The notes beneath the pieces were generated by a model that was given only the letters and a program-made list of their open reading frames with translations, was not told the origin of the DNA and did no database searches. From Acheta domesticus (Eukaryota > Arthropoda > Insecta > Orthoptera > Gryllidae), in contig JAHLJT010002630.1 of NCBI GenBank assembly GCA_031308135.1, forward strand, positions 99,348,918 to 99,412,917: a stretch of 64,000 nt of DNA, read 5' to 3'. Of this stretch, positions 46,323-57,735 are shown piece after piece. Positions within the stretch are counted from its first letter, which is position 1. The number at the start of each line of letters is the position of its first letter. Made by a program: the position numbers and the translations under genes.

Positions 46323-46498
46323 CAGTGGCGTATCTACGGTATGGCAGGCATGGCACGTGCCATGGGCGCCACTCACAAGGGGCGCTATTTACAGTACACC
46401 CGTTAAAACAAATAACAACAACCATAATTTCAAGCATCCGTACAGGGGCGCAAATTCTATGATTGCCATGGGCGCCTGAATACCTAGATACGCCTCTG
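46323..46498. mobile_element. hAT-type MITE with 8-bp target duplication
   Basis: Ends CAGTGGCGTATCTACG and CTAGATACGCCTCTG are inverted partners. Flanks GGCAAGAA and CGCAAGAA are an 8-bp duplication with one difference. Internal GGGCGCCACTCACAAGGGGC and GCCATGGGCGCC are typical of this short, non-coding family. Confidence 0.88.
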
Positions 46499-47494
46499 CG
46501 CAAGAAACATCGATATTTTCCACCAGAAACATCGATAAATTAACATTTATATTTTGCTTTTTCGATGTTTTCTTTACATCGATGTTTTGTTGCAAATCGA
46601 TGTTTTTTTAATAAAAGGGTTTAAGCATGGCGTAGTGGAGCAGCGTTCCAGAGCAATAACGTTTTGTGTCATCCTCATCAAGCTGCACATTTTGCTTGTG
46701 CAATCCGAGGAAGTCTGAGAGCCGTTCATGTTATGAATGTATGTTATCGCTAGGAGTGTCATTGCCTGAATCGACTGTAGTGTTAGAAATGACCCTCAGA
46801 CGTTTTGACAAGTCGTGAACCAGACTCCCTCCACTCAATCCAGGGAAGTCCCACAATAACATGTGTGTGACCGACCATTGCTTTCCAAACTGGCAGGTCT
46901 CTCACCATACACTTATAAATAAAATATGTTTTAAATGTGCGGACAAACTTTTATTTGTTCAACATTTATCACCAAATTATTTGAGTTTTTTTTTGTCATT
47001 TAGTGATTTGTACAGCGCTATTAGAAAGATGGAGTGCTTGAGTATATCTGGCAATACTGACTTTCTCATATTTTCGTTACTTCATTGTGGTGCGCGAGTA
47101 GTACACACGATTCAGTCAGAAAAGGTTCGTTTCTTGTGAAAATTAGCTGCCAATTCCAGTTGTCGGGTAGGTAAGTCAAGATTTTATAGTTGGTTGTGTT
47201 TGTTATTATGATTGGTTGGAAGACATTTCGCTATCGCTCGAAACACGATGTTCTTTATTTTCAATTTTCTTTTCATACCATAACAATTTTTATGAACATA
47301 CTACCAACATGCTTCTAACCAAACAATAAAATTGATCTCTTTTACGTTCTGTAATTAAAAATGGAATGGAAAATTGCATGTTTATTAGTCTATAATAATT
47401 TAAAACATCGATGTGATTTCGTCGATATTTTCATTGACATCGAAAACCCTTTAGCAATGTATCGAAACATCGATGTTTTGGTAAAATTTGCCAT
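46499..47494. repeat. Spacer bounded by clusters of ATCGAT motifs
   Basis: ACATCGATGTTTT-like words recur at 46508-46605 (at least four copies) and again at 47404-47485. The two clusters may be termini of one old element. Between them is ordinary AT-rich sequence. Confidence 0.5.
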
Positions 47495-47625
47495 CACTAC
47501 ACACACAGACATAAATACACCCATCCCCGAGGCGGGACTCGAACTCGCGATTCTTCCGTCCGAGATCGCCACGGCACTACTGACAGATATCGGCTATCCG
47601 GACAGGCGAACATCGCACATTATTA
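47495..47625 (-). repeat. tRNA-derived SINE
   Basis: The minus-strand text has an A-box-like TGTCCGGATAGCCGATAT, then B-box GAGTTCGAGTCCCGCC, then CGGGGATGGGTGTATTTATG. The promoter layout is that of a tRNA-headed SINE. A full tRNA cloverleaf was not found. Confidence 0.7.
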
Positions 47626-48540
47626 TATCGGTCTTGTTAACTTGCAACCCTTCAGGTTTGTTAAGGACACTTGTACCTACCTGCATGTTAAGAAATTTAA
47701 CATCCTTAGCAAGGTTAATAAACAACCACCGATTCATCGCAAGCCAACTTTATTCCGAAAAAACATCATAGCAATTTACAAGACAAATCAGAATAACTCA
47801 TTATTTTGGAGAATGCTCATTGTTAATTGTAAATATTAATTGTGCAATTAGAAAATTGGGTAAATCAGCACCATTTTCAATTTATTCCATGAAATGAAAA
47901 TATTCTCCAATATTTATTGACGATGTGGTGTTGTCACTGGAATTCGACGCGCCACCTTCCTCGCCGTTAGTGATTATTTTGTTTCAATTTTCACCAGGGC
48001 CCTGCAACCAACGCCACCTAGACACCAACGCCACGCGAATCTAGGTGGCGTTGCTGCAACTCTCCATCAAAACTCGGGACAAAGCTCGAAGGTGCTACTA
48101 TAGGAGGCGCTAGTTTCACCGGGTACAGGTTTGCCAACATCTGCACCTAAAAATTGGCTAAATTTTGAGAAATACGAAAAGTTTCTTCTAAATGTTCAAT
48201 TATTCATAATATATTCATATAAGAAAGCGCGAACGTCGACGCTATATTTTGTAGCATTACGCGACTGCTTGAGCGTAATGCGAACCTACCTAGCAGCCAC
48301 ACACGTTTGATGTATCGTTGGCAGCAGTTCGTTTTTTAGTTCGTGTAAGAAGGTGCTACAGAAGAGTGCGCCACTATAATGGTCTCCACCACGTTATGTG
48401 GGAGTTGAAGGGTCCTGATTTTCACCTTATTTACCACGGACGCCTCAACATAGGATTAGCCTACGGTAGAGCTCTGACAGCCACCAAAACGTTTCAAATC
48501 GTTCATCTTTTCATCAAATCTTTCAACGTTCATTTTTTGT
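47626..48540. other. Spacer; hairpin of GGTGGCGTTG at about 48006-48055
   Basis: CAACGCCACCTAG and CTAGGTGGCGTTG are exact inverse partners, separated by about 20 bp. No gene recognised. Confidence 0.5.
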
Positions 48541-48900
48541 GGCTGGCTCGTGGCTCAGAGCGAAGTCGCTCTTTCACCAATGAGGTCCGGGTTCGATTCC
48601 CGTCAATTCTCATATGGAATTTGTTCCGACAAAAGGAGTTCGGCCTCTTCACAAGGGCTAGTCCAACCTTTGTGAAGTGTCCTAAACCTTGTCCTCTTCC
48701 TTATTCCTCCCAAATTCTGGCCGCCGGGTAGTGACGCGGGGGCGCGCGGTGTGAGGCGCGTACGCGTAGTTCGTACCTGGCGGTCCTCTAGACGACATAC
48801 TGCTGACACTAGTAGCGGAGGATTAGTCCAAAATTAGAAATAATTGATAATAACGGAGGATTACTCCAAGCGCTCAACGCCCCACAAAGGGTTAGGAGTT
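48541..48900 (+). repeat. tRNA-headed retroposon (second SINE family)
   Basis: GTGGCTCAGAGCGAAGTCGC followed by GGTCCGGGTTCGATTCCCGT gives A- and B-box spacing like a tRNA. The GC-rich body contains GGCCGCCGGGTAGTGACGCG. Without an acceptor stem and clear anticodon arm I do not call it a tRNA gene. The 3' end is approximate. Confidence 0.6.
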
Positions 48901-50037
48901 CTTCTTAAACAGTAACCGGTATATTGGGTATCGGGGTCTGGAAAACCAAGATAGGTGGCTATAATTTTTGGCACTCCTGCAATATTGTGAATGATACGTT
49001 GACAAGAAGGTGCTTTTCCCAAGCCTTAAATTCTTGGTATGCCTTTTCGTATCGTCCTTTGGAGTTTTCTGGGATTAAACGCAGTGCGACTTCCGCAGCG
49101 AGATTAAAGTTTCTTAAGGTAGAGACGAATTTTCCGCGTCCATCTTGTGCGAGTCACGGTATACGAATGTATTGTTTAAAGAGATATATTGCAAGCAACA
49201 CTTAGCACTATCGATTAGCGTGCCGCAGCAATAGAATTCGTTTGTTTCATATCGCAGTAATGTAAATTTCCGCAAAAATCTTGATGTTTTATGGTGACCG
49301 ATAAAGCGCTGAACATACCACGAAATGTTAGTGTTATTTCTGCCTCGGCAGTAATGACGTTCTTAACATTTCTAGGTGTGTTAATAGCTATATTTATTTA
49401 ATCATATGTATAAAATACGCTGATCGACTGTTACAAAATGATTTTTAATGGAAATTTCTTTATTGATTGGGACTGCTTATTGATTGTCTATAAACTTGAG
49501 ATACAAAAAAGGTAACTTTACAACAATCATTAAATATTAATAATTGTATTCCCAGACATACTTTGTATTTTATAAAAAAATGAATCAATCTGTTTTGGTA
49601 CTCTACACATAAGATTATTGACCTTCGTCAAGCTAGCACCCACACCTCTCAAATTCAAAATCAACTAGCCTATAATTTTGTGCTCGTCGACCAATTTTGT
49701 ACCAAAATGAAAAAAATTGTACTCGGTTATAAACAAAGACAAAATGTGTACTAATAAAGTACATTTGTAACATCTTTAATGACATATGATATTGTACAAT
49801 TAAGTTATATATTACATAAAATATATGTTGCCATACAATGTTAATTATATATGTTACGACGTTAATATAATTATGTATACAATTATAATTGTAGTCGCTA
49901 ATAACGTTAGCTGTTGATGCGACTAAAAATAAAGTAATTAAAAAAAGTACATTTTGCGTAACTATGCCTTTTTTAGTCAAATTTAATAGTTGAAATTCAT
50001 ACTGGAGCGGTATGGTGCCCTACCGATCTTCTTAAGT
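48901..50037. other. AT-rich spacer, nothing recognised
   Basis: Reading frames at 48924-49205 and 49633-49980 are low in complexity and lack motifs. Confidence 0.4.
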
Positions 50038-50045
50038 GTGATGAC

Positions 50046-50278
50046 TATATTTCGGTTTTTCTTTCTTGGCGCACGGGGGTGTTTCAATAAAGGGAATATA
50101 TCACGGTATTTCGCGTCGTTAGTGGTTATGCCGCTAGGAGTCGCCTGATCGCGACTATCGAGCAGCGCCGGCTATCATGCGATTCCTGGCGGCACAACGG
50201 AGAACGACGCGAAATACTGTAAGATAGTCAATTTTATTGACACCCCCCCGTGCGCCAAGGTAGAAAAACCGAAGTATA
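50046..50278. mobile_element. Fold-back MITE, third full copy, at the tip of a hAT-like element
   Basis: Arms as at 36484-36734 (TTCTTGGCGCACGGGGGTGT and inverse GTGCGCCAAGGTAGAAAAAC). It inserted into the terminal TA of the element ending at 52472. Confidence 0.88.
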
Positions 50279-52472
50279 AGGCCCGGATAATTATGTGCTA
50301 AAATTAGGAAAATATGTACATATATATGTATTATAATATATAGAAATGTGTACTAAAAAGTAAGAAATATGTAACACTTTAATTATTATATCAATTCCTT
50401 TTAATAAAATACACTTGCTTAAATATTAATCTGTAGACTTAATATACTCGTAAAGGCCAATATTAAAACACAATACTCCTCGTAATTCTGTTATTTACAA
50501 TGATCCTTGTAACAGTGAGAAACAAATATTTGTTTCGAATACTTAGAAATGAAACTTTTCCTATTATCTGTTCGAGGGCCTTGCACCGACTAAGTGTTCC
50601 ACATCGCACGAAGTTACTGGTGTATATTTGCACTTTGTCCCCACATGTCACTGTTCAATGCTATTCGGAGATTAGGGCAGGGCCGTCAGACAATCGAGCA
50701 CGCGAATGGCCTTCGCAAAGGTTTGGGGCACGCGGCGATATCAGCTTAGCGAAGTCACTCGAGTTACAGGCGGGAAGCAGGGGTGAGAAAACATCGTGCG
50801 AATGTGGCGAGTTGGGTGAAACACACCGGTTGGTAAATCATAAAGAGACATTTATTACTTTTTACGAACTTTAAGTGGAAATTGACATGTAAATAAAAAC
50901 TGCAGTCATACAAGCATTGATCATTACACCACGGAAGTATTAACGCACGTTTCTACTTAGTGTTAGAGAAAGCAATAAAAGGGAATTATTAATTCTAATG
51001 AATATTTGTGAGAAAGGAAATATAAATCAAAATATATATTAAATCAAGATAAATATTGTATATCATAATTTCAGAAAAGCACTGACACTATTATTGAAAA
51101 TAAACATTTAAAGAAATACGATGTGCATATCTTTCGTGTGAAAATGAACGCAATAAAAGCACTTAAAAATTATAGAATAATGATGAACAGAGTCCGGAAA
51201 AATTTGTAGAAAGTCAAAAAACGTGAAAAAACGTTCATAAATATGTAATGAAAACAGTAAAAATATATAATAAGTATGTAAAATCGGATACATTATGTAA
51301 TATTAAAATACACTAAGTTTTAAACACTTTTACCTAATACAAAACTGCATTTATGAAAACTTTCCTAAAAACATTTTAAAATAATACAAACGTTTTAAAA
51401 ATCATTTGGAGAGCACAAGTTACATTTTGCAGTATATAAGAGCCCACTCGAACAAACTTTTTATACGTCTTCTTGCGCACCGCCACGACTGCTTTCTGTG
51501 CATCCCTGAGAAATCGGAGCGCGAGCTTCCCTCGGCCGCGGGCCCTGCGTGCCCTAGCCGAGCGCAAGCGCTCTCCGAGCACGTACGTGCTCCGTTTGAC
51601 GGCCCTGGATTAGGGAATAAAAACAATGATAGATATATAATCAATTGACTCTTAGCACAAATTTCGCGTTCTTCAATTATGTTCTTACCCAAGACGCAAT
51701 TGCTAGACTTCTCTGAAAAGATACACCAAACTTTGCCTTTGGCAAGTCTGCGTTACCACAAGGTTTCAGCTAATAGCCGTGAATTATTTTCTGTTCTTTT
51801 CTTATCCAAAAACTGCTCTGCCACATGGTGATTTTACTTCAGATTTTCACCTCGCAGAGATACTTTACAAACAAGGGTTTGGCTGGCGTGTAAGAAACTG
51901 GGAAAGAAAACTGTCAATGGCGCTTTCCGAGTTGGTGCGTGTAATTTATGGCGAAGAGTTTCAAGGTCAAGGGAGACCTCTGGAAAATGAGTCGTGGGCG
52001 CGACTTATCACCTGCTAGACATCGTTTTCATTCACCATCTTCCTTTCCAAGCAGTATTTTGTTATATTCGCGCTGAAATCTAGACACTGAAAGCTTTGAA
52101 GTGCAATAACGCCTTGCCCTTTTGTAGGATATTGCGTGCTGCAATGTCAACATTTTTATGCAGCAATGCAGTAGCGTCAATTTAAAGAGGAGGCTGCAGA
52201 AAAATTGTGTTTGACAATGCTGAATTGTTTGTTTGGGCGATTCCTTATTAAAAACATATAGGATAAATTAAGAATTATACAAAAATAATCCGGAAAAAGG
52301 AAATCTTAAGAAATATTTAAAAATGTGTACTTTCGGGTAAAATATGTAAATGTATGTACTAAAAAGTCAGCGTTTTTAGGCACTAATTGACATGAAACGT
52401 AAATATATCGTGGTTTTGAGTTGATAGAGTTAACTTACGGAAATATGTAATTACATAATTATCCGGGCCCTA
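50279..52472. mobile_element. hAT-like host element, interrupted
   Basis: Left end (TA)AGGCCCGGATAATTATGT and right end ACATAATTATCCGGGCCCTA are inverted partners. The 8-bp GTGATGAC flanks it at 50038-50045 (left of the inserted MITE) and 52473-52480. It contains the smaller hAT element 50678-51607. A minus-strand reading near 51720-51830 (EQFLDKKRTENN) could be transposase debris. Without insertions it is about 1.25 kb. Confidence 0.8.
50678..51607. mobile_element. Nested hAT-type element, exact 8-bp target duplication
   Basis: Starts CAGGGCCGTCAGAC and ends GTTTGACGGCCCTG. It is flanked on both sides by GATTAGGG (50670-50677 and 51608-51615). GC-rich ends and an AT-rich core show no intact ORF. 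A perfect 16-bp palindrome GAGCACGTACGTGCTC (51577-51592) lies in the right subterminal region. Confidence 0.92.
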
Positions 52473-52741
52473 GTGATGACTTGAAAATTGTATCTGGTCC
52501 CACAATAAAGGTATTACAGTTCAAAACTTGGAAATACTACAAAATTACAATTTTTAGCAGGGTGCAATTTTTAAGTGGCACGCTACTTATACATTGATAT
52601 TTTACGTAAAGTAACTACACTGTTATGTGTAAAAGCACAGAAAGAAATAAGTCTGGATTTTCTTTTCTTTAAAAAAAACTCTCTTTCTTTAAAAAAATTA
52701 CTCTCATGAAATTGAAATTCGGATTTTTGTCACTATCTATA

Positions 52742-52880
52742 AAGCTAGGCCAAAGTCGGCTTCTGTCTGGAGGAGAATTCTAGCGGCCGGCGGCTCTGAT
52801 CAGTAGTTTTCCGTCGCTTCAGGCGAATGCTGAAGCATTCATCAACATCAGGCGAATGCTGAAGCAGTACCCTAACAAAA
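52742..52880 (+). repeat. SINE body (GGAGGAGAATTCT family), headless
   Basis: Shares CTGGAGGAGAATTCTAG, GGCTCTGATC and AGTAGTTTTCCG with 59130-59180. CAGGCGAATGCTGAAGCA is present twice within it. Confidence 0.65.
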
Positions 52881-53550
52881 CGGGCCACGGACCGCGCGCG
52901 ATCCGTGTTTAATTACATAAAATTTGTTGTTTTTTGTATTCGGAAATAACTCACATTATAGACTGCCTACAGTTATTTTTAACTACTTTTATCTAAAAAT
53001 ATCAATTTCATAAAATGAGATAAAATGTCTAAAATTGCGTAAGTGGCAACAATATTTATATATAAGAAAATAAATACAGAATTATGTATTACGCGAAAGG
53101 ATATTGCACACCCAGGCAGTCTTGGTCAGAATTCGAACTGCTATTTGAATTGTGTTCGGTGAAGCGTATAACAATTGGTGGAATAGCATTTTCGTGTGCA
53201 CATTGATTGCCATAGTCTTTCTCCGTAATGCCAGTTTCTTTTTACTTTCCCGTATACGTACGTATACACGATGTCCAGAAGCCCCCGTTACAAAAAAATA
53301 CCCCAAATTCTGTGTTGCACGTCATAAAGAATGGCAGGTCCAGTTTTTCCGAAAAACAATTTCTTTTTGAGAAAACAGAGTTTAAAAATCACTTCCGGCC
53401 GCGCAATTCAAACCGCCGCTACGACACAGCGGACAGCGGCGTCTCCTTCTGCGCGGAGCATTTCCTCGTTTCTCCGCGTAAACGGTGAAACAGTCGAGTA
53501 ATATTCTCTGAGGAAATCATCGCATGGCTTACACTAGAATCCGTTAATAG

Positions 53551-53587
53551 TATCAACGCCATCTACCAAGTGTAGATGGCGTTGATA
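53551..53587. repeat. Perfect 16-bp-arm hairpin, 5-base loop
   Basis: TATCAACGCCATCTAC (53551-53566), loop CAAGT, and its exact inverse GTAGATGGCGTTGATA (53572-53587). Confidence 0.9.
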
Positions 53588-55042
53588 GTATCAAATGTTT
53601 GTAGGTTCTGTTCAATAAATATTTTAAATGAACTTATTGAAAATCCAGTTTTGTTCAAAATGATAGTCACGGTACATGTCGGCATAAACATAAATGAAGA
53701 ACACCTGGAATGCTGGAATTGTTATTTTTAGCTCGTATTCATATGAACTAGTGTATGGGCGCAGGGTTGCGCCAAGTGGGTGCGCAGATAACGAATTATT
53801 GGAAATGTGCAAAAGAAACGGTTTTTCGAACACAGATTCTTTGAGATTTTCGACGATGTTTGAAACGCAATTAGAACAAGATTCTCAAGTCTCACAATGT
53901 TGCGGAGAGGCAGATAGGTTTAAGGGTCCAAAATCCGGGGCAGTTAGTTGAACCATTTTCCCCTGAAAAACTTACATCTGTACGTGAAGAGTGGTGTCTA
54001 CTCACTCTGGATCTAGGGCGTTGGCAGTGAAGGTAAGTGTTAACCCCCACACTATTCTTTTTCAAATAATAATAGGAAATACACGAAAATGCATGCACTC
54101 ATCAAACAATGGAAGAAACATTTGTTCAAAGATGAAATTGTTTTATGGGTATATAAATACAAGCTCATTATTTGGTACATACAGACGCGCAACACAAATT
54201 CAGTCATCTTGTGCTTTCTCCATACCATTTCAAGTTGATGTATCGTCTCTTATATCACGTTTAGTGGAATTTTTCCTGCTTCGGCGACGTATTTGTAAAA
54301 TTTACCCATATCTTGTCCTTATTGTGGTCAACAGAATTTAGAAATGTTTGTACATCTCTTCACATCTAATACTTATTTCCCCAAAACACACAAATTTTAT
54401 GAACACATTGTTGCTTTGAATTGTCGTAGACGTATTATCATCTCACTGAAAATATTTTTGTTTTATAAGTTTTTTTTTTGATTGATTGAACTACTTTACC
54501 GCAATTTCTTGGCTGCAAAAGAGGTTTCATCTCGTATTTTTTACTGGTAAAAGGGTATATTATTACGCAAAGATAATGCGTAATAGCGTAAGATTTTTGT
54601 TCATTATTGTGTTTATATATGTACTTTAATATTTAAATGATAATTACAACTATTTCATCCTTTTTTTTTAAATCAAACATGTCTCAAATTTCATTGATAG
54701 ATTAGAATTTTGATGATTGACCTTATTTCTGCTCTTAAGGTAAATAATGCAGTGTTTTCTCCATTAATTGTAATAAAAGTGTTACGTTTATTGTATTATT
54801 TTTTCCGCTTAAGACACTACCAAGGCAGGATATCCTAAATTTCCTACAGAATCCTAAAATAAATAGTAAATCAACTACACCAAAATGAGAGGTTTACAAG
54901 TAAAAAGGATATTCAAAAATACCGCACGTTTTGAAGGTTCTTAATTGGCCAAAACTGGTTACGCCATTGCCTTCACAATCGCCAAGTTTAGTACTAGTGC
55001 CACCCGTCCGAGCACAGCACTGACGCAGGGTTAAAAGTAATC

Positions 55043-55159
55043 ATGAGAGTTTTACAGGTAGTTAGTACTGAAAATGTTTCGTCTATGATTTGTGGACGGA
55101 CCATGAAAATGATGGAAGATATTAATATTTTAACAGAAAGCGTTGTTAAAATAGAATCT
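55043..55159 (+). CDS. First coding exon of an unidentified (zinc-finger-type?) gene
   Basis: An ATG at 55043 gives 39 codons (MRVLQVVSTENVSSMICGRT, then MEDINILTESVVKIES) ending at GAATCT/GTAAGT, phase 0. It joins exactly to the next short exon. Short acidic starts ending in KIE-(V)KEE are common at the front of arthropod multi-exon C2H2 zinc-finger genes; that is the only basis for the guess. Confidence 0.5.
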
Positions 55160-55342
55160 GTAAGTATTTTCAATATTGGTATAATATTAGAACGCGATAC
55201 GCCAATATTTAAGAAGGCCCGCGATTGAACCTAAACGAACACGAAATTAGTGAAGTTCGAAATCAGTATATAAGTATGTTCTCCCAAGTGCAATTTTAAT
55301 AATACACATACTTTAAAATGATTGTGTTTGTGTTACCTCCAG

Positions 55343-55393
55343 GTCAAAGAAGAACAGGTTGATGTAAAGGAAGATATTTCCTGGAATGCCTTT
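55343..55393 (+). CDS. Second coding exon of the same gene
   Basis: Between TGTTACCTCCAG and GTAAGT lie 17 codons, VKEEQVDVKEDISWNAF, phase 0 on both sides. The KEE/KED composition with SUMO-site-like VKEE is typical of linker exons in C2H2 regulators. Later exons are not visible; a TTTTCTTAACAG acceptor about ten bases before the right edge (GAGAACATACA follows) could lead to one. Confidence 0.5.
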
Positions 55394-55474
55394 GTAAGTA
55401 ATATTTTTAAAATAGCACTAGCTAGTACCCGGCGCGTTGCTGCCGCAGAAGAAATAATTGAGTAAATATTCCTC

Positions 55475-55935
55475 TCCCCCCTCTTTTTTCTCCTCTCTTT
55501 CCCCTCTCTTTTCACCTCCCTTTTCCCCTCTTCCTCTCCCTTTTTTCCTCCTCTCATTTTCCCCACTCTCTTTTCCATCAGTGTTTCTTTCCCCCCTCTG
55601 TGTCTCTTTTCTCCCTCTGTCTCTTTTCTCCCTCTCTGTCTCTTCTTCCTCTCTGTGTCTCTCTTCCCCACTCTGACCCTTTTCCCGTTCTCTCATTTCC
55701 CCCTCTTTCTATTTTCCTCTCTCTCCATTTCCGCCTCTACTTCCCCCTCTCTCTATTTTTCCTCCCTCTATTTTTCCTCTCTCTATTTTCCTTCTCATTC
55801 GCTATTTTCCCTTTCTTTCTCTATTTCATTCTCTTTCATTATTTTCCCTATCTTTTTCTATTTCCTTCTCTTTCAATATTTCCCTCTCTCTTTTTTTCCT
55901 CTCTATTTTCCTTGTCTCTTTTTCACTTTCCTGTC
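55475..55935 (+). repeat. Long polypyrimidine (CT-rich) tract
   Basis: About 460 bases almost free of purines on the plus strand, built from TCCCTCTCT, TTTTCC and TCTCTTT words. The opposite strand gives spurious Arg/Glu/Lys frames. Confidence 0.95.
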
Positions 55936-57640
55936 ATCAACTTGTGCCGCCTGCTCCGTGTGTGCTTCTCAACCTCGCCCCACGGCACACGGCAACGCCC
56001 AGCAACAATAAAGCGCACGTGCATTGGGAATTGCATTTAACTGAAATGCTATCATGTGTTCTAGCGCCATCTAGTGGCGTTACAATAATTGTAACATGCC
56101 TATGTTCTTTCCGCAAGTGCAAGCAATATGTTGACACATTTTATTGCAATTGGATGCCTGCTACTGCAGCGCATTAAGCACGAACCAACAAACATGGATT
56201 TTTATATATTAGATTAATTTTCTGTATAATAATTTTTCTAGCTGAAGAGCCCCGCGTTGCCGGGGTATTTATGGTAATTTTGTATTAAACAGAAAGAGGA
56301 ATTCCATCTATTCTCGCCCTATGGCAGAGCCTTCTTCTATTCTACTGTATATTCCCTCCGCCCTATCCCGCCTCTTTCTGCCTGGCTCCAATGTGGAAAT
56401 ACCTGGTCTTCCGTAAACACTAAAACACTTCTCACTAAAAAATATTTAAATTTTAGTCCTAATGGGGTTCCCACCCCCAAACTGCTTTCTCTTTATAACT
56501 GAAAATAATAAACAAATCTAAACTAAAAATTAAAATGCATGTACTTACGTATATTCTGTTTGTGGAACTTTATGTATTATATACATACTTTCAATCAATT
56601 GCCATATTATAAAACTTAACCATTTTCATATTATTTTTTTTCTTCTTGCGTATTTAGAAAGGAAAGTTTGAAATTGATCTTTCCGCATCAATCGACGTCT
56701 AGAAATAATTAAAGGAATTTTAATTGAATTCTAGTACCTTTTTAGGATCCTTGATAAGTTGTGGCTGACCGAAAGGAGCCACTGTGCACTTATGCGATTA
56801 TAATATCTCCAAAAAACCGAGTTCACAGTGGCTCTCGTCTTCTTAACACTTTTTCTATTTAAAATAACAACCTTCAAAACCAGCATTGTCACACATTAAA
56901 TTCCTTCAAATACCCATTTACCAATATTGTTTTACTTTAATTGTACTGCGGTTTTACTAAAAATTCTATTATTGCCGAACTATCATCAATTTAATAATTC
57001 CTTCAACACCCAAAAGTACTCGCTACTATATTAAAACACTTATCTAAAACATGCATCCCTCCGTCAGTTTCAGAATAACACGTAAATCGCACTGTCACTT
57101 GCCCAACCTGCAAATACTTAAGCTTAATTTACTACAACTAAACATGTGTGCACTCATACCTTTTTACGGCAATGTTAACCACATCCATTAGAAAATTACA
57201 TCTTCCAAATAATCTCTTGTACACTTAATGCACTCACACCTACATGCAATTAAAATCAATATTCAAGTTACTTTTGTAAATAAAGCGGAAAAAATGCAGA
57301 ATTATTTCGGGTTAGACAAATGACTGTGAAAAATAAACAAACAGTCCTCTAAATACGCAATTCTGTACATTGATGAAATCAGTAGAAGATCTCATCCTCT
57401 GGTGGCGCGCAACTAAACAATTGACATTGATTCACTATTGAATCTGTGATGTAGTGCCAGGCGAATAATGTCCGGAAAAGTAATTATTTTGTGAATATAG
57501 TAAGGTTTGTGATTGTAAATCATAGCCTATGTTACTCCAGACCTTTAAAGGAAGCTAGTACAAAAGTTTCATCAGTATTGGTTCAGTAGATTCAGAGATT
57601 ATCGCGCTGTAAGTCAGTGCAGTTCTGTCTTTATATATTA
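55936..57640. other. Spacer with a CTCF-type motif; no gene
   Basis: AT-rich apart from the motif at 56063-56077. It would be intronic if the 55043 gene continues to the right. Confidence 0.4.
56063..56077 (-). promoter_or_regulatory. CTCF-type binding motif
   Basis: The minus strand reads CCACTAGATGGCGCT, which fits the conserved CTCF core CCASYAGRKGGCRS at every position. CTCF is an insulator protein conserved across bilaterians including insects. A motif match alone does not show binding. Confidence 0.5.
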
Positions 57641-57693
<53 letters not shown>

Positions 57694-57735
57694 TATATAG
57701 ATATATAGATATATAGATATATAGATAAAGATATA
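57641..57735. repeat. (TA)n / (TAGATA)n microsatellite
   Basis: A pure TA tract passing into TATAGA repeats. Confidence 0.95.

Larger units (their letters stand above)
52481..55042. other. Spacer with SINE body and hairpin; no gene called
   Basis: Holds the SINE body at 52742-52880, a 'cgtatac' repeat end near 53235-53275, and a hairpin at 53551-53587. The 85-codon frame at 53694-53951 has no motif. Confidence 0.45.

Noticed and set aside
47361..47771. 136-codon plus-strand frame
   Set aside because: It runs through the reversed SINE at 47495-47625, and the text has no domain.
48541..48610. tRNA gene
   Set aside because: A and B boxes are present, but no complete acceptor stem or anticodon arm; a GC-rich body follows, so a SINE is more likely.
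55333..56040. Arg/Glu/Lys-rich and Ser/Phe/Pro-rich frames
   Set aside because: Products of a polypyrimidine tract without any conserved segment.
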